Part shown: positions 33,953 through 58,687 of the stretch, one piece after another
Layout of the letters: the number at the start of each line of letters is the position of its first letter
Numbering within the stretch: the stretch's first letter is position 1
DNA from: Theristus sp. LFF4_11
Lineage: Eukaryota; Nematoda; Chromadorea; Monhysterida; Xyalidae
Assembly: GCA_030248135.1 (NCBI GenBank)
Contig: JASANC010005541.1
Coordinates: forward strand, 123,081 to 187,080
Direction of reading: 5' to 3'
Length of the DNA stretch: 64,000 bases
Made by a program: the position numbers and the translations under genes
The notes under the pieces: generated by a model
Databases searched by the model: none
What the model was told of the DNA's origin: nothing
The model's input: the letters and a program-made list of their open reading frames with translations, nothing else

Positions 33953-35590
33953 TTTTTCATTTTTCGTTTTTAGGCCAATTTCGTCTATGCTATTTTTACG
34001 GCCGATTCGCCCAAAATCGTCACGATTCAGTACCTAGAATTGCTCACATAAGAAAACTGACCCAAAAGCCGTGATCGGCGCAATGAATTACCATGGAAAA
34101 CACCGATTTCTTGTTTTTCATTTCTGGACCGGTTTCACTAAATTCCACGGCCGATTCGCCCGAAATCGTCACGATTCGGTATCTAGAGTTGCTCACATGA
34201 AAAAACTAACACAAAATCCGTGATCAGTGTATTTAATTACCATGGAAAACACCGTTTTTTTGTTTTTCATTTCTGGACCGATTTCGCCAATTTCCACGGC
34301 CGATTCGCCCGAAATCGTCACGATTTTGTATCTAGAGTTGCTCACATAAAAAACTAACCCAAAATCCGTGATCAGTGCATTGAATTACCATGGAAAAAGC
34401 CGTTTTCTTTTTTTTCATTTCTGGACCGATTTCGCTGAAGTCCACGACCGATTCGCACGAAATCGTCACGATTCTGTAACTAGAGTTGCTCACTTAAAAA
34501 AACTAACACAAAATCCGTGATCAGCGCATTGAATTACCCTGGAAAACACCCTTTTCTTATTTTTCGTTTCTGGACCGATTTCGCCAATTTCCACGGCCGA
34601 TTCGCCCGAAATCGTCACGGTTCAGCATCTAGAGTAGCTCACGTAAGAAAACTAACCAAAATCCGTGATCACCGCATTGAATTACCCTGGAAAACCTCTT
34701 TTTCTCGTTTTTCGTTTCCGGACCGATTTCGCCAATTTCCACGACCGATTCGCACGAAATCGTCACGATTCAGTATCTAGAGTTGCTCACATAAGAAAAC
34801 TAATCAAAAATCCGTGATCAGCGCATTGAATTACCATGGAAAACACCCTTTTCTTGTTTTTCGTTTCTGGACCGATTTTGCCAATTTCCACGGCCGATTC
34901 GCCCGAAATCGTCACGATTCAGCATCTAGAGTTGCTCACGTAAGAAAACTAACCCAATATCCGCGATCAGCGCATTGAATTACCCTGGAAAACATTTTTT
35001 TCTTGTTTTTCGTTTCTGGACCGATTTCGCCGATTTCCACGGCCGATTCGCCCGACATCGTCACGATTCAGCATCTAGAGTTGCTTGCATAAAAAACTAA
35101 CCCAAAATTCGTGATCAGCGCATTGAATTACCCTGGAAAACACCCTTTTCTTGTTTTTCGTTTCTGGACCGATTTCGCCAATTTCGACGGCCGATTCGCC
35201 CGAAATCGTCACGATTCAGTATCTAGAGTTGCTCACGTAAGAAAACTAACCCAAAATCCGTGATCAGCGCATTGAATTACTCTGGAAAACACACTTTTCT
35301 TGTTTTTCGTTTCTGGACCGATTTCGCCAATTTCGACTGCCGATTCGCCCGAAATCGTCACGATTCGGTATCTAGAGTTGCTCACATAAGAAAACTAACC
35401 CAAAATCCGTGATCAGCGCATTGAATTACACTGGAAAACATAGTTTTCTTGTTTTTCATTTCTGGACCGATTTCGCCGATTTCCACGGCCGATTCGCCGG
35501 AAATCGTCACGATTCGGTATCTAGAGTTGCTCACGCAAGAAAACTAACCCAAAATCCGTGATCAGCGCATTGAATTACTACGGACTAGAC
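33953..35590 (+). repeat. 149-bp satellite block 1 (about 11 copies)
   Basis: The anchor GAATTAC occurs at 34085, 34233, 34382, 34531, 34679, 34828, 34977, 35125, 35274, 35423 and 35572, a period of 148-149 bp. Conserved words are GACCGATTTCGCCAATTTCC, CGAAATCGTCACGATTC and CTAGAGTTGCTCAC. Two distantly related units of about 184 bp follow at 35730-35990 (ATTACCCTAGGAAACA and ATTACCCCAGGGAACA). Confidence 0.93.
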
Positions 35591-36323
35591 CTTTTTCCTA
35601 TTATTTTTCGTAGCTCAGACAAAATTTGTAAGAGTGAAAACTGATACTCTGTCAAAATGCTACGAACTTTCAAAAATGCACAATTTTAACTCAAAAAAGT
35701 GCCCAGGCAAAAAAATAAACTAAATTTTCAAAAAATACGGATGAAATTACCCTAGGAAACATTTTTGTTCAATTGTGAAAGTGTCCCAGCTAAAAATTGA
35801 AAGGGCGAACACTTAAAACCAGGTGAAAACCCTCCAAACAATTAAAAATGCCCAATTTTTTACCCAAAAACAGGGTCTGGGTAAAAAATTAACCCGATTT
35901 TCAAAATCTCCGGATGGAATTACCCCAGGGAACATTTTTGTTCGACTGTGAAAGTGTCGCAGGCAAAAATTTAAAGGGCGAACACATGTTGATTACATAG
36001 CTGAAAAAAAAAATACAAAGGGAAAGAAGTAACACTGTTTTCAGAATAGGTTTTTCGTGTCTACAGCGTATGAAAAGTAGTCGGATAAAAATTTTTTCGC
36101 GGCTCCAAGCACAACTTTGGGTGTTCGTTTCGTGTGCACAGTGCCAAGTTTGTGGCTTATACTATGCTCGCTGGACGCAGCGAGCAAATTTGAAAAAAGC
36201 GCGCGAGGGGATAACGGCTCATATTATGCGTGATGCGCTGTCCGCTCGCTGGCGCTCGCTCGCGCATCCGCATGATAACAAACTCATATGTGTACATGTA
36301 TGATGTGAAAATGAAACTCACCA
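35591..36323. other. diverged satellite-like and AT-rich DNA
   Basis: Contains the two 184-bp units noted with the satellite and then unique sequence. No gene supported. Confidence 0.4.
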
Positions 36324-48293
<11,970 letters not shown>

Positions 48294-48395
48294 CTGAAAT
48301 AAAGTTTTTCAAAAATAAATAAATAAAATACCGGTGTATTTTTGTTCCGATTTGACATATTTCAGTAAAAAACTTAACAAAGCGCACGTGCAACG

Positions 48396-49158
48396 CTATA
48401 ATTGCGTACTAACACCATTATTTGCGTTCGGGCCTAAAGCTGCTTGATTAATGAAACTCGATCCAGCGAAGCAGGTGAAAATCTGCATTGGTATTTCACC
48501 GGCGGACTGGAACGTAACCACAAACATCAAATCACGTTTAGTAAAGACATGCATAATCAGTGACAGACATAAAACTGCAAAATATATACCAAAAATTGAA
48601 CTGAAGGCAAGGACATTTTAGGGCAAAACGGTCTACTTCTCGGCATTTCCAGGATTACTGATACCAGAGAGCCGGAGTCTACAGCCTCCAGACACCAGAA
48701 TAGAAAGAACGATTGCAATAGCGTTGTGGATGTCAGTCACACTGTTATGGTACGTGGCTCATCTGTCAAGGCTTCGTTCCAACCTGTACATTTGTATCAG
48801 CCTTAAGCCGCAACACATGCTTTCCAGACGCCACACCTAGCAACATATAAAATCAGCTTTCGCAAAAATTAATTATTATGTCACGTTACACACACGGCGC
48901 GAGAAATTTTAACGCGTGCATGATATCGAACGCCGTGGAAAATGGGACAGTGTTGAGTGTAACTCTTACATTCGCCGTTAATCTCGCTGCAACTTGTATG
49001 ACCGACCATGCGTACACCGTAATCACTCGGTTGGGCGGAATGAAGATGCGCAGAAACTTTGGAGAAAAACTGTACCGCAACGCTCCTGTTGCAAGGCCTG
49101 GCACAGCCAGATTGCGTCTTGTCCCAAAACCTATGTTCCGAAGTCTGTTCGTAAACTT
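48396..49158 (-). CDS. candidate secreted protein, possibly ML (MD-2/NPC2-like lipid-binding) domain
   Basis: Two minus-strand exons, 49158-48892 and 48574-48396, join in phase and end at a stop. Exon 1 has the spacing of an ML domain: a PC pair (GCARPCNRSVAVQFF), SCSEINGEC, and the HCPIFHGVRYHARVKI segment similar to the CPI-x-x-G-x-x-Y signature. Exon 2 gives a strand and cysteine (MFVVTFQSAGEIPMQIFTCF). By family such proteins are secreted and bind sterols or lipids. No upstream exon with a signal peptide and ATG was found. A hydrophobic in-frame stretch directly upstream (VLPFLLVIFIL) starts without ATG. The assignment is tentative. It lies in the palindrome spacer, on the same strand as the ankyrin gene and just upstream of its first known exon. 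Confidence 0.33.
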
Positions 49159-49217
49159 CTGACTTGAGAATGAAAATGACCAGCAAAAACGGCAGAACAG
49201 TGTGCCACACTTACCTA

Positions 49218-49335
49218 TCGGGGGGGTACAATTCCGGCCCGCTAATTCCGGCCTGAAGAATTCCGGCCCGCTCATTCCGGCCCGAAGAATTCCGGCCCGA
49301 AGAATTTCGGCCCGGAGAATTCCGGCCCGGAGAAT
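49218..49335. repeat. 15-bp minisatellite
   Basis: Seven to eight copies of AATTCCGGCCCGAAG with small variants (CGCTA, CGGAG). Confidence 0.9.
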
Positions 49336-50711
49336 TTTCGCCAGCACGAACAATATTAAACCACACGAAGTGATTTTGGTAATGAAATAAGAAAATAAAA
49401 ATATCGATGTTCACATGTTACAGTGTATTTTCAATGATGTTCGTCCTGTTTGCTTTTTTGGAAAATGAAACCTTTTGGAAAAAAGAAACTACAACTAAAT
49501 TTTTAAATTTTTTATCATGAACAGGATTTGTGACCCTTTTACCTTATCAAAAAGGCTGGCTTAGGATTAGGAACCTACAACAAGTCATGAAGCAAGTTTA
49601 AAAAAAAAAAAAAAAAAAAAATTTTTTAAAAAATTTGGGTGTGGTTTAATTTGTTGGGGCGGGGGGGGGGGGGGGGGGGGGGGGGGGGACCTATCTATTT
49701 CTGGTACTCGTGATATTGGAAATTTGAATAATACCTTACCAGTAGCTTATTTCAATCAATCAAAAGTGATGGTTTTAAAAATAACGACGGCCAATAAAAG
49801 GTGTAAAGTCGGCGACAGATAGGCGGGCAGCTTTTGAAAAGAGCTTATTATTATTATTTATTATCTTCGACGATTTGAAAACCAACGTGGCGTAAAAATG
49901 CGTAAATTGTGCGCGTATGCAAGCAAAGAAACGTATGGATTTGGGGCGAACACTCATTGAAGGTTTTGAGTTGTGAAAACCGCGTGTTACGGTCAATCAA
50001 CGCTGAATAGAAACAAAACAAAAACGGACCGAATGGTGTTTCCATTTTTCCATAGAAGCATTATTTTTCATTTGTTGTTTGATTTGATTATGCTTGAGGA
50101 AAAAAAACATTTTTGGCTGGAACTTTTTTGCAATAATAAAGTATAAGATGTATGTATATTTGGAATGCATTAAATAATGTTTTTAAAATGCATAAAATCG
50201 GAATCAGTCTGTTTGCGTTGTCACAAGGAACCAATTCAAATAAACATTCAAGCATTTTGGCATAATTTTTTTCAAACGCAAGCAAAAAATACGGAAAAGT
50301 TCGAACAAAGATGTCCAAGTTTGAAAAAAAACACGCCAAACCAGAAGTTTTGCGCGCAACCAAACAAAGAAATAAACCGCAAACCCGCTGTCGCTGGTAA
50401 CACTAGATGACTGGATAATCCAACCTGCAAACAATATTTTTCGCTACAGCATTTTTTTATGAATGGACCAAGCATTATTCTGGTTTCTATATAATCTACT
50501 GGAGATGATAATTGTCTTGTGCCAAACTTTCAAAATGTAAACGCCAATTTTCTCATAAACGTGTTCATTTCTTATTTTTACGAGCGCGCGCACAGACTGA
50601 AAATAAAAAATTGCTGGATACGCCGAACCGGTGGTCACTTTTGCACTCACATCAACCAAAATCAATTTTTTTCGGTTTGAATGGATTTGCAGAAAATTTG
50701 TCACCCTCGAG
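49336..50711. other. AT-rich spacer with homopolymers
   Basis: Contains an A-run at 49600-49621 and a G-run of about 27 at 49662-49689. No gene supported; open frames near 50.1-50.7 kb overlap on both strands. Confidence 0.4.
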
Positions 50712-50890
50712 GCCTTGGTGGTAGCGCGTTAGACTGTTTTCTGTGCGTTCCGGAGATCGATCCCCGTGGAGGGGTGTACTGTATAGGCACTTAACTTAAT
50801 GACAGAGAAAACTCGATGGGCACCCTACTCGACTGCGTTATGTCCGCTTTTCTGGGTTAGCCCTGGCTAAAAACATCGCCTAAAATCACC
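50712..50890 (+). mobile_element. tRNA-derived SINE, copy 1
   Basis: Head CCTTGGTGGTAGCGCGTTAG (A-box-like) and GAGATCGATCCCC (B-box-like), then AGGCACTTAACTTAATGACA and the conserved tail CTTTTCTGGGTTAGCCCTGG. It shares head and tail with 45250-45420, which lies in a different context, so the two are independent insertions. Confidence 0.78.
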
Positions 50891-52751
50891 GTTCGTTCAT
50901 TTGCAGACATCGAATAAAAAAACATGCTTCAATCTTCATCTGACAATTCAAAATAGCCAAAGTTACCCGCCCCTATTTAGGAGACCCGGATCACTTTACC
51001 AATTTTGAATTCCCGCGTCATGAAACTGCATTGAGTCCCGCTGCCAAAATAAAAGGACAATACCAGAACCAGAATCGCAGCTGATAAAAATAAAGGAATA
51101 CAGAGTCAAATAAAAGCTGTTTTGAGAGCTACAGAAACCAAAACGTGTTTCCACCCCGCACGCGACGAATTTCACAAATAATCGAACTTGTGCCGCGGCA
51201 GCCTGGCTGTCTTATGAATTATAGATACGCACGAGAGAAGACGTAAAACTGAAACAGGTAAAATGGAGCGCCGACGGTTGCTGGAAAACAATAAACGAAC
51301 GCAGAAAGTGTTCAGAGACGCAAAGTATACTCACATTAAAAAGGCCGGGCTCAAAAGGTGCGCCTTCGAAAGAGGCAACAAAAATAAACGCCGCGCGGTG
51401 CAGCTGATGTCAGACTTGGACCTTCGACTATAAACAAAACTCGCGAAACCTACAACTGTTCATTAGCTTTGTTGATATCATCTGACGCTAATGCCACATA
51501 CACACGTTGTATAGTTTGTGGTGGATACCTGGATGAAACGTTTTTAGGTGGCGCGCTAGCTTGTAACTATACACAGGGTGGTGCGTTGCTAAAGTCAACA
51601 TGTCTGAGACAATCACCTCTTCAACAGAAATTACAAACGTCCGTCACACGTCACTCTAAGCTAACCAGCTTAACAGTCTGTAATTTTCATTATGACGTGA
51701 TTTCTGTTTGATGGGTGACACAAAACTCACTAGAATTAGCTGCACGCTCAAAAGAAAGTAAACATACTTGTCAGCAAAGAAGCGGCAAAACAAGAATTCG
51801 CGGCAAACTGCGTACCACCCTGTAGTAGAAACCCATGCAAAGTATTTTAACTCTGCGTACTTATTGCGATATGATATGACATTATCATCAAAATCAACAC
51901 TCTGGAAAGAGTGCGTGTGACATTACTTGTTTACATCGAGCCTCTTAGCGCCACCTAATGCTGTGATTAGCATTCTATTACTCGCTATTTTTGACTTTTT
52001 AGAAGTTCCTTTAAAGATTTATGTCGCTTCGTGATACAACGCTGTACAAGACGACCAGAAAGAAGCTACAGTGTGCGAAGCAAAGGATAACACAATGCGT
52101 CAGTGACAACAAATAAAATAATAGTGTTTTTGGTACATTCAAACATTTCAAAAAATTAACGCGGCGTTTTCGATCGAAAAACACTGGTGTTTAATTTGAA
52201 TAACAAGAAAAAAGACGTTCATACAAACGTTGGCGTTGAAAGACACACGGGCGTCTATGAGTCGCTGTCTTTCAGGCTAAAAATGCAGAAAGCAACAACT
52301 TCATAAACCCTTCAGCCAATGTGGCCTGATGCGGGTCAGTATATCACTTAAAAATATTATGTCAGTTCATTCTAGACGTTCTTAAAAACATCAACAACAA
52401 CATCATAGACTTTTCCGGCGCTGCGTATGATGTGTTTTGCTTTTCACTTTAACACTTTCCTTGTGTTGCAAGTTAGCTCTCGTTTTTTTTGGTCTGCCGT
52501 GTATATTTTCAAAGCCTTACAAAGTGAATGAGTGTATAATGCCAACGCGTTTCTGAGATACCGTGAAATTGTGTTTTTGAATCTGTACTGTTGCCTGTGT
52601 CACAAGCCAAACAGGTCAATAAGAAAACTTCATGTGAACGCCACAAAAACACAAGCAACATGACGTCAATAAAAAAAGAAATATAGAAAAGATGGACACC
52701 AAAGCACAACCAAAAAACAGCAGCATCAAAATCATCTATCTGTGTAATTCT
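50891..52751. other. spacer sequence with one small open frame
   Basis: No multi-exon gene supported. A 56-codon plus-strand frame at 51263-51433 (MERRRLLENNKRTQKVF...SDLDLRL) is unusually basic and has coding-like codons, but has no supporting context. Confidence 0.3.
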
Positions 52752-52996
52752 TCAAAAATCATTTCCATTCACAATTTTCTTTGACGCTTGTTTTCGTCTC
52801 AACTTCTCTGGTCGACTCTTTGCACTGGCTTCGCTGGCATTCGAGTTTGACGAACTACTTGCGATTGCGTTTTTTCGAAGTGAGTGCTTTTTCGTGATTT
52901 TCGGAGCAGACGGCGGAACTGGAGCGGAGCGTCGATATGACAGCGACTTTGAAACACTCTGCGTTCGATCATCACTCAATGAGTTCTTGCGGTGAG
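52752..52996 (-). CDS. orphan terminal exon of a Ser/Lys-rich protein
   Basis: A minus-strand exon after an AATTCAG acceptor. It reads [20 protein letters not shown], then [19 protein letters not shown], and ends KKIVNGNDF and a stop. Basic and phospho-site rich (RKNSLS, KKHSLRK). Upstream exons would lie to the right, but there the DNA is a microsatellite and then the palindrome arm, so the gene may have been cut by the duplication. Confidence 0.45.
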
Positions 52997-53082
52997 CTGA
53001 ATTACATATGAGCATTAACTTTGTTTTCACTGGAATGGAAAATTTTGTCACATTTCTCTTGTTGGTTTTTTGTTTCTTTGGT

Positions 53083-53671
<589 letters not shown>

Positions 53672-54871
53672 GGGGACAGAATAAATTAGCGCCGAATAAA
53701 ACAGAACAGAACAAAAATGCAAGACGCTTGTTAGAACACCTTTTATTTGCTTAAACTTTATCTACGGGGTTATAGGTCGCCTGGCTTATGGAGCAGGTCG
53801 CTTTAAGGTCAAGTTAGGCAAAGGGCAGGTCAGATTTTTTTATAAACTTTCTGTCTAGCAATTGTCGCTTCGTTTGCAACGGTATTATCATCGCAAATCA
53901 CTGTCGGACTTATAGTACTGTATTATTTCGCCAAATCACAAAATAATGATACCGACCTGTAAAAGTTTTAAGGTACAAAAACGACCCCCAAAAAACGACC
54001 AAAATCACCCCTCGTTACATTTGTAGATGTTGGACTGTTTATTTACCGTGTGTGTTATCTCCATATGGTTCCATCAGCAAATCAAAAACATGGGGTCCTT
54101 TTTGGCGCAGCCCCCATTTTTATCGGTTGCGTCACAAACCATTTACCATTTGGATTAAAATATTTTTTTGTGGCGTGAGCATCATCTTTCGCTAATCAAA
54201 CTAAACTCGCCAAAAATGCGCTACGATAAGCGAAAGCTATCAATAAAACGAAATCGAAGTACGTTCGTTACAACTATAAATCAAGCGATCAAAGCTACAG
54301 AACCTCACTGGTGATTTCAATATCAAATCGCAATCATCGCTCAAATGTTCACGGCAATATTGCCACTATGGGTCGCGAATTTTTCAACAAACCCTACGAG
54401 AGTTGCAGCAGTTCAATTTGCATTCCAGTGGGTACACCGAAGTCATTGGCCGGTAAACTCCGAGCTGAAACGTTGGTTTCTGTTTTATGAATGGTTGAAG
54501 TCCGTAAAACCAAGCATATTTTTCGGGCGCTCCGAAAAAAAAAGCGAGCAATATTGAAAAATGTCAATAAACTTTTTTTTTTCACTGACCTGCCGCCTCA
54601 TTGGAAATTTACAGTATACCTTTGTTTTCTAGAAATCTGGCTTCCAAAGATGCAACAAAACAGACTTGGCAAAGTTTTGCAGAAAAACGCCAAAAAGTTT
54701 TCCGGAATCGAGCATGCCAAAAAACAGACTCCAACGACACTTCACATTCCCAGTCGAGCAGCAGCAGGCGCTGAAGCGAGGCGGCGAATCGGGCGATATC
54801 GATGACGCCCAACGTGAATGAGGATAGTGAGTTGCGAGCGTTTAGAGCCTGCACACGACACACACACACAC

Positions 54872-54978
<107 letters not shown>

Positions 54979-55685
54979 CTGGCGATAGCACTCGGTCGAC
55001 CGATGCCGGACGACGTTGCCAAATTCGGTGGTGGTGGCACCGGTGGGGGGCCAAGTTCAACGGTTCGTCGAATTCGCGGTTCAACACGTCGGTGCCGTGA
55101 ATTTGCAAGCGCCGCCACAGTGACTCGCCGTTCGTGAAGTTGCAGGTTCCTTGCGTCACGTGACTTTACAATAAAATTATTGTACAACTTAGATAATATA
55201 AATGAAAATAAGTCAGCCATGCAAATCACCGCATTGTTATGCGTTCCTTCAGGATCCGGGCACGGATCGAAACAAGCGATATACTCGACCTGCTGTGTGC
55301 TGACGTGATTAACGAAAAAACACCAGATGATTCGCTTTTATCTCGCTAACGAGAACAACTGGTTTTCTATTTGTTTTTTGCCGAAAACTTGAGCTCCGTC
55401 CATGTTAAAAAGTGTTGGAACTCATGGTGTTATTCCCTCCAGATGTTCTCTCGCGTCAACTCGGCGAGTGCCGTCACTTTTCCTTCTCGGGTGTTGTCTA
55501 AAACAACAATGTTTTTCCATGCGTGCAGGCAATACACGAGTGGATCTGTTGATGTTGGAGCGACACGTGTAGCGAGCCATGCGGATATAGTCGTCGAACA
55601 ACAGCGTACGCCTGGAAGATCTCCGATCGTGGTGCGTCAACATACGATTTTACGATGAAAACAGTCGCTCAGCGCGTTGGCAAGA

Positions 55686-55870
55686 GAAAGAGCCCCTGTC
55701 GTGGTAGCGCGTCCAGACTCTAGGGGGATCGGCCCCGCTTCAGGGTGGTGGGCACTTTGATGAGAGACAAAATTCGATGGCACCACTCTCGACGGCGGCG
55801 TTTCGTTCTGGCTTCAAGCCTGGGGCACCTGATGAGTCTTTTCGCGTTAGCCAAAAGACGCAAAAAAAAT
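55686..55870 (+). mobile_element. tRNA-derived SINE, decayed mirror copy
   Basis: CCTGTCGTGGTAGCGCGTCC then GGGGGATCGGCCCCG. It is the palindromic counterpart of the copy at 45250-45420 and so was present before the duplication. Confidence 0.65.
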
Positions 55871-56220
55871 AAAACGACGTATACTGAACAACACAACTTG
55901 AATATTTTCCGAGTTTTGTTGGCTGTACTTTGTCAAATTGCGGAACAGTGGGCTCGCATCAGATCCTTGAAACAATTTTCTCCGGCATCAGCTCAATTTG
56001 CTGGTCGATTTTTGTCATGGTAATTCTTCAACATTTGATTGATCGCGGTCTCGATGCAGTAGCCAATGAGTGTGTGTTACATTAGTGTCAAGTCAGATCA
56101 CAAAACAAAAAGTTCAAGCTATATGTTCCATGGATAGACGGATATACCGTACTCCAGCCAAAGTGCAATGAGTTGCCCAAATTGCTTTTTTGTTGGACCT
56201 TTGCCAATAATAAAGTTGCG

Positions 56221-56499
56221 ATACCGTAAAGTACTTGTACAGGTTCCTCCCACTTATCCAGACTCCCCACCCAAAGTGCGGGCTAAGTGTGCACACAGCT
56301 TGAAAAGTTCAAAAAAATTAAAATTTGCACTGAATCGGAAATCCCGTTCCGTTTATAAAGCCCGGACTTCTTAATCTTTGCTTTATAAGACCTCCTCCCA
56401 CTTATAAGGTTGTCGCACGGAACTCCACTTTTTTTCAGAAATTTTTTGATTTTGAAATTTTAGTATAAGGCGACCTTATATGCACGACTTTACGGTATT
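56221..56499. mobile_element. TACCGTAAAGTC element, decayed mirror copy
   Basis: Ends ATACCGTAAAGTACTTGTAC and GCACGACTTTACGGTATTA. Mirror of 44590-44858. Confidence 0.65.
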
Positions 56500-58608
56500 A
56501 TTTTAGGCAGTTGAGAATTATTATGAACGTGCGTTTTTGTCGGTGTTGCAGGCGTCCCGGGCGCCGAAAATGCCGTGTCTACCACAACACGCTGCAGTAC
56601 CTGTAGTGTGCTGCACAGAACGAGATGCTCGAGATGCTGCTGGCGGCGGCGCGCGTCGACGGCAGAAACAGCCGTGTGCACGTGCGGCGAGTGCGACGTC
56701 GCCATGTCCGCCGTCCACGACAGTCCCGCCACTCATTTCGCGGAGCGCCTGCAATTGGTGTGCGGACTGTGAAAATTGCAGAAATTTAGAAATTTGAAAA
56801 TTTGAAAATTTTTAGATATTCAAAAAAAATCATTAAAGTTACGGGTCTTATGGTTGACACAAATTTTTTCGTCAAGTAACATTTTTTGTAGTTCGGACTC
56901 ATCTCGGAAAACGTCTGCGTACATTCAGGGTTACGGTGCGCCGCGGATATTTTACGGGTTTGGCTCCGGCAATGCGCGCTCTCTCTCGTAGGCGTGAACG
57001 TATTCTCTTCGGTCTTCCGAAACGACAATTGTGTTTATCGGTCCCATCAATCGGTCGTCTCCCGCGCCGCCACATCCCGAATCCAAAATAATTTTTTTTT
57101 TTTTTTTTCTCTGAATTTTTTTTTTTTTTTTTTTAATTTTGTGTGTCCGTGCGGGAGGGGGGGGATGGTTTGTTATATCAGACGCCGCTGGCAGTTGCCG
57201 CGCAAAGCGTGTACGCCCAAGCTTTGAAAGACAGAAAAAATGTCGTACAGATGTGACAGCGAAATCTCGTGTGTTTTTTTTTCCAATTTTGAATATTATT
57301 GCATTCAAAAACATTGCTGATTGGTTTCGTGTACGATTGCTGTAGAGGCGGAGTTTTCCGGACGGTTGCTGTGTATACATGTGCACCGGCTGGTCACACG
57401 TGACACAACCAACAGCTGGTTGAATACAGGCAGTCAGACGTATGCGTACACAAAGCTCTAGTCGAACAACATTTTTCAGACGACGTCGAAATGGTGCTGG
57501 GGCTGTAGTTTTCGTATTACGACACTACAGTACTGTGACTCGTCTGGCGGAACATGCCATTGTGATCTGGCCGTCAAACGATCACCGGTGAATGTGATGC
57601 ACATTCAAAGAGACGCGCTACAGAGTCGGAGCAAAGTGCGTGCGTTGCGTGTTGATCTACGGTTTTTAACTTTTCACTTCAAGCAGTAGCAGTTTTTTTG
57701 TTGTTACACGTATTGGAAGATTTTTTGCAGTGGTTGGTTACAGCTAGAGTAGATCATCGCAAATTTCATTTTTCCAGAATGCGTAAAGACGCCAATAGCG
57801 AATGTGCGACACCGCTGGAAGGGACGAGCAGCGAGCGGCCGCGAGCTCCGCCGTCTCCCCACACCGGCAGTTGGTTGGTGGCGGCATTGCCTACCGCACA
57901 CGCGGTACAGTGTGTCACCCGTCGCGCAATCACACTTTTGCCGGCTGTCAATCGTCTGAAAAATTCACTTCCGTCGCGCCCAATTTCGCCAGTACAATGC
58001 TTCACCATTGAAATTCAACACAGTTACGGTGTTTCCACAATGTATAGACACCCAGATTTTGCACGTGCTTGGATCAGTGACCAGAGGAAGAACTCGGCGA
58101 ACGCATTTGAGCACAGGTGAACACTAGTCATCGTAATCGGTTGGCATCCGTGCGATGCTCGCGGCCATGCCATGGTGGAGGTGAGCTCCACCCTGCACCG
58201 AACGGTGCACGCATCAACCAATCAGTTGATTGCCTATAATTTAGAGTTCGAACGCGCAGCCAGTCATCACTCGCGGTTGCAGGGGTCGCGCTGTTCAGTT
58301 TCAGCCGGTCAGCGGTTTATTCCGAAGACGAGTCGGCTCTGCCTCGCTCAGCAGCGCCACTCACGCCGAACTCGCGGACGTGCCGCCGAATCGGCCGGAC
58401 CAGTCGGCCAAGCGACCTATTTTCAAACGTGTCCAATATGTCACGTGCCTGGCGAAAACATGCCGCTTGCTGTTCACAGCAAACCAGACTTCGTTTAGCC
58501 CCGTAAATGGTGAATGTCGAGTCAGTCACACCAAACTGAAATCTTGTGTCCGTACTTGACAAACGGGAAAAAAGCAGTCGTACTTGTCCGACACGTTTGA
58601 ATAAATCC

Positions 58609-58687
<79 letters not shown>

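Noticed and set aside
49202..49414. Arg/Ile repeat protein at the 15-bp minisatellite
   Set aside because: The frame exists because 15 is a multiple of three; no start or domain.
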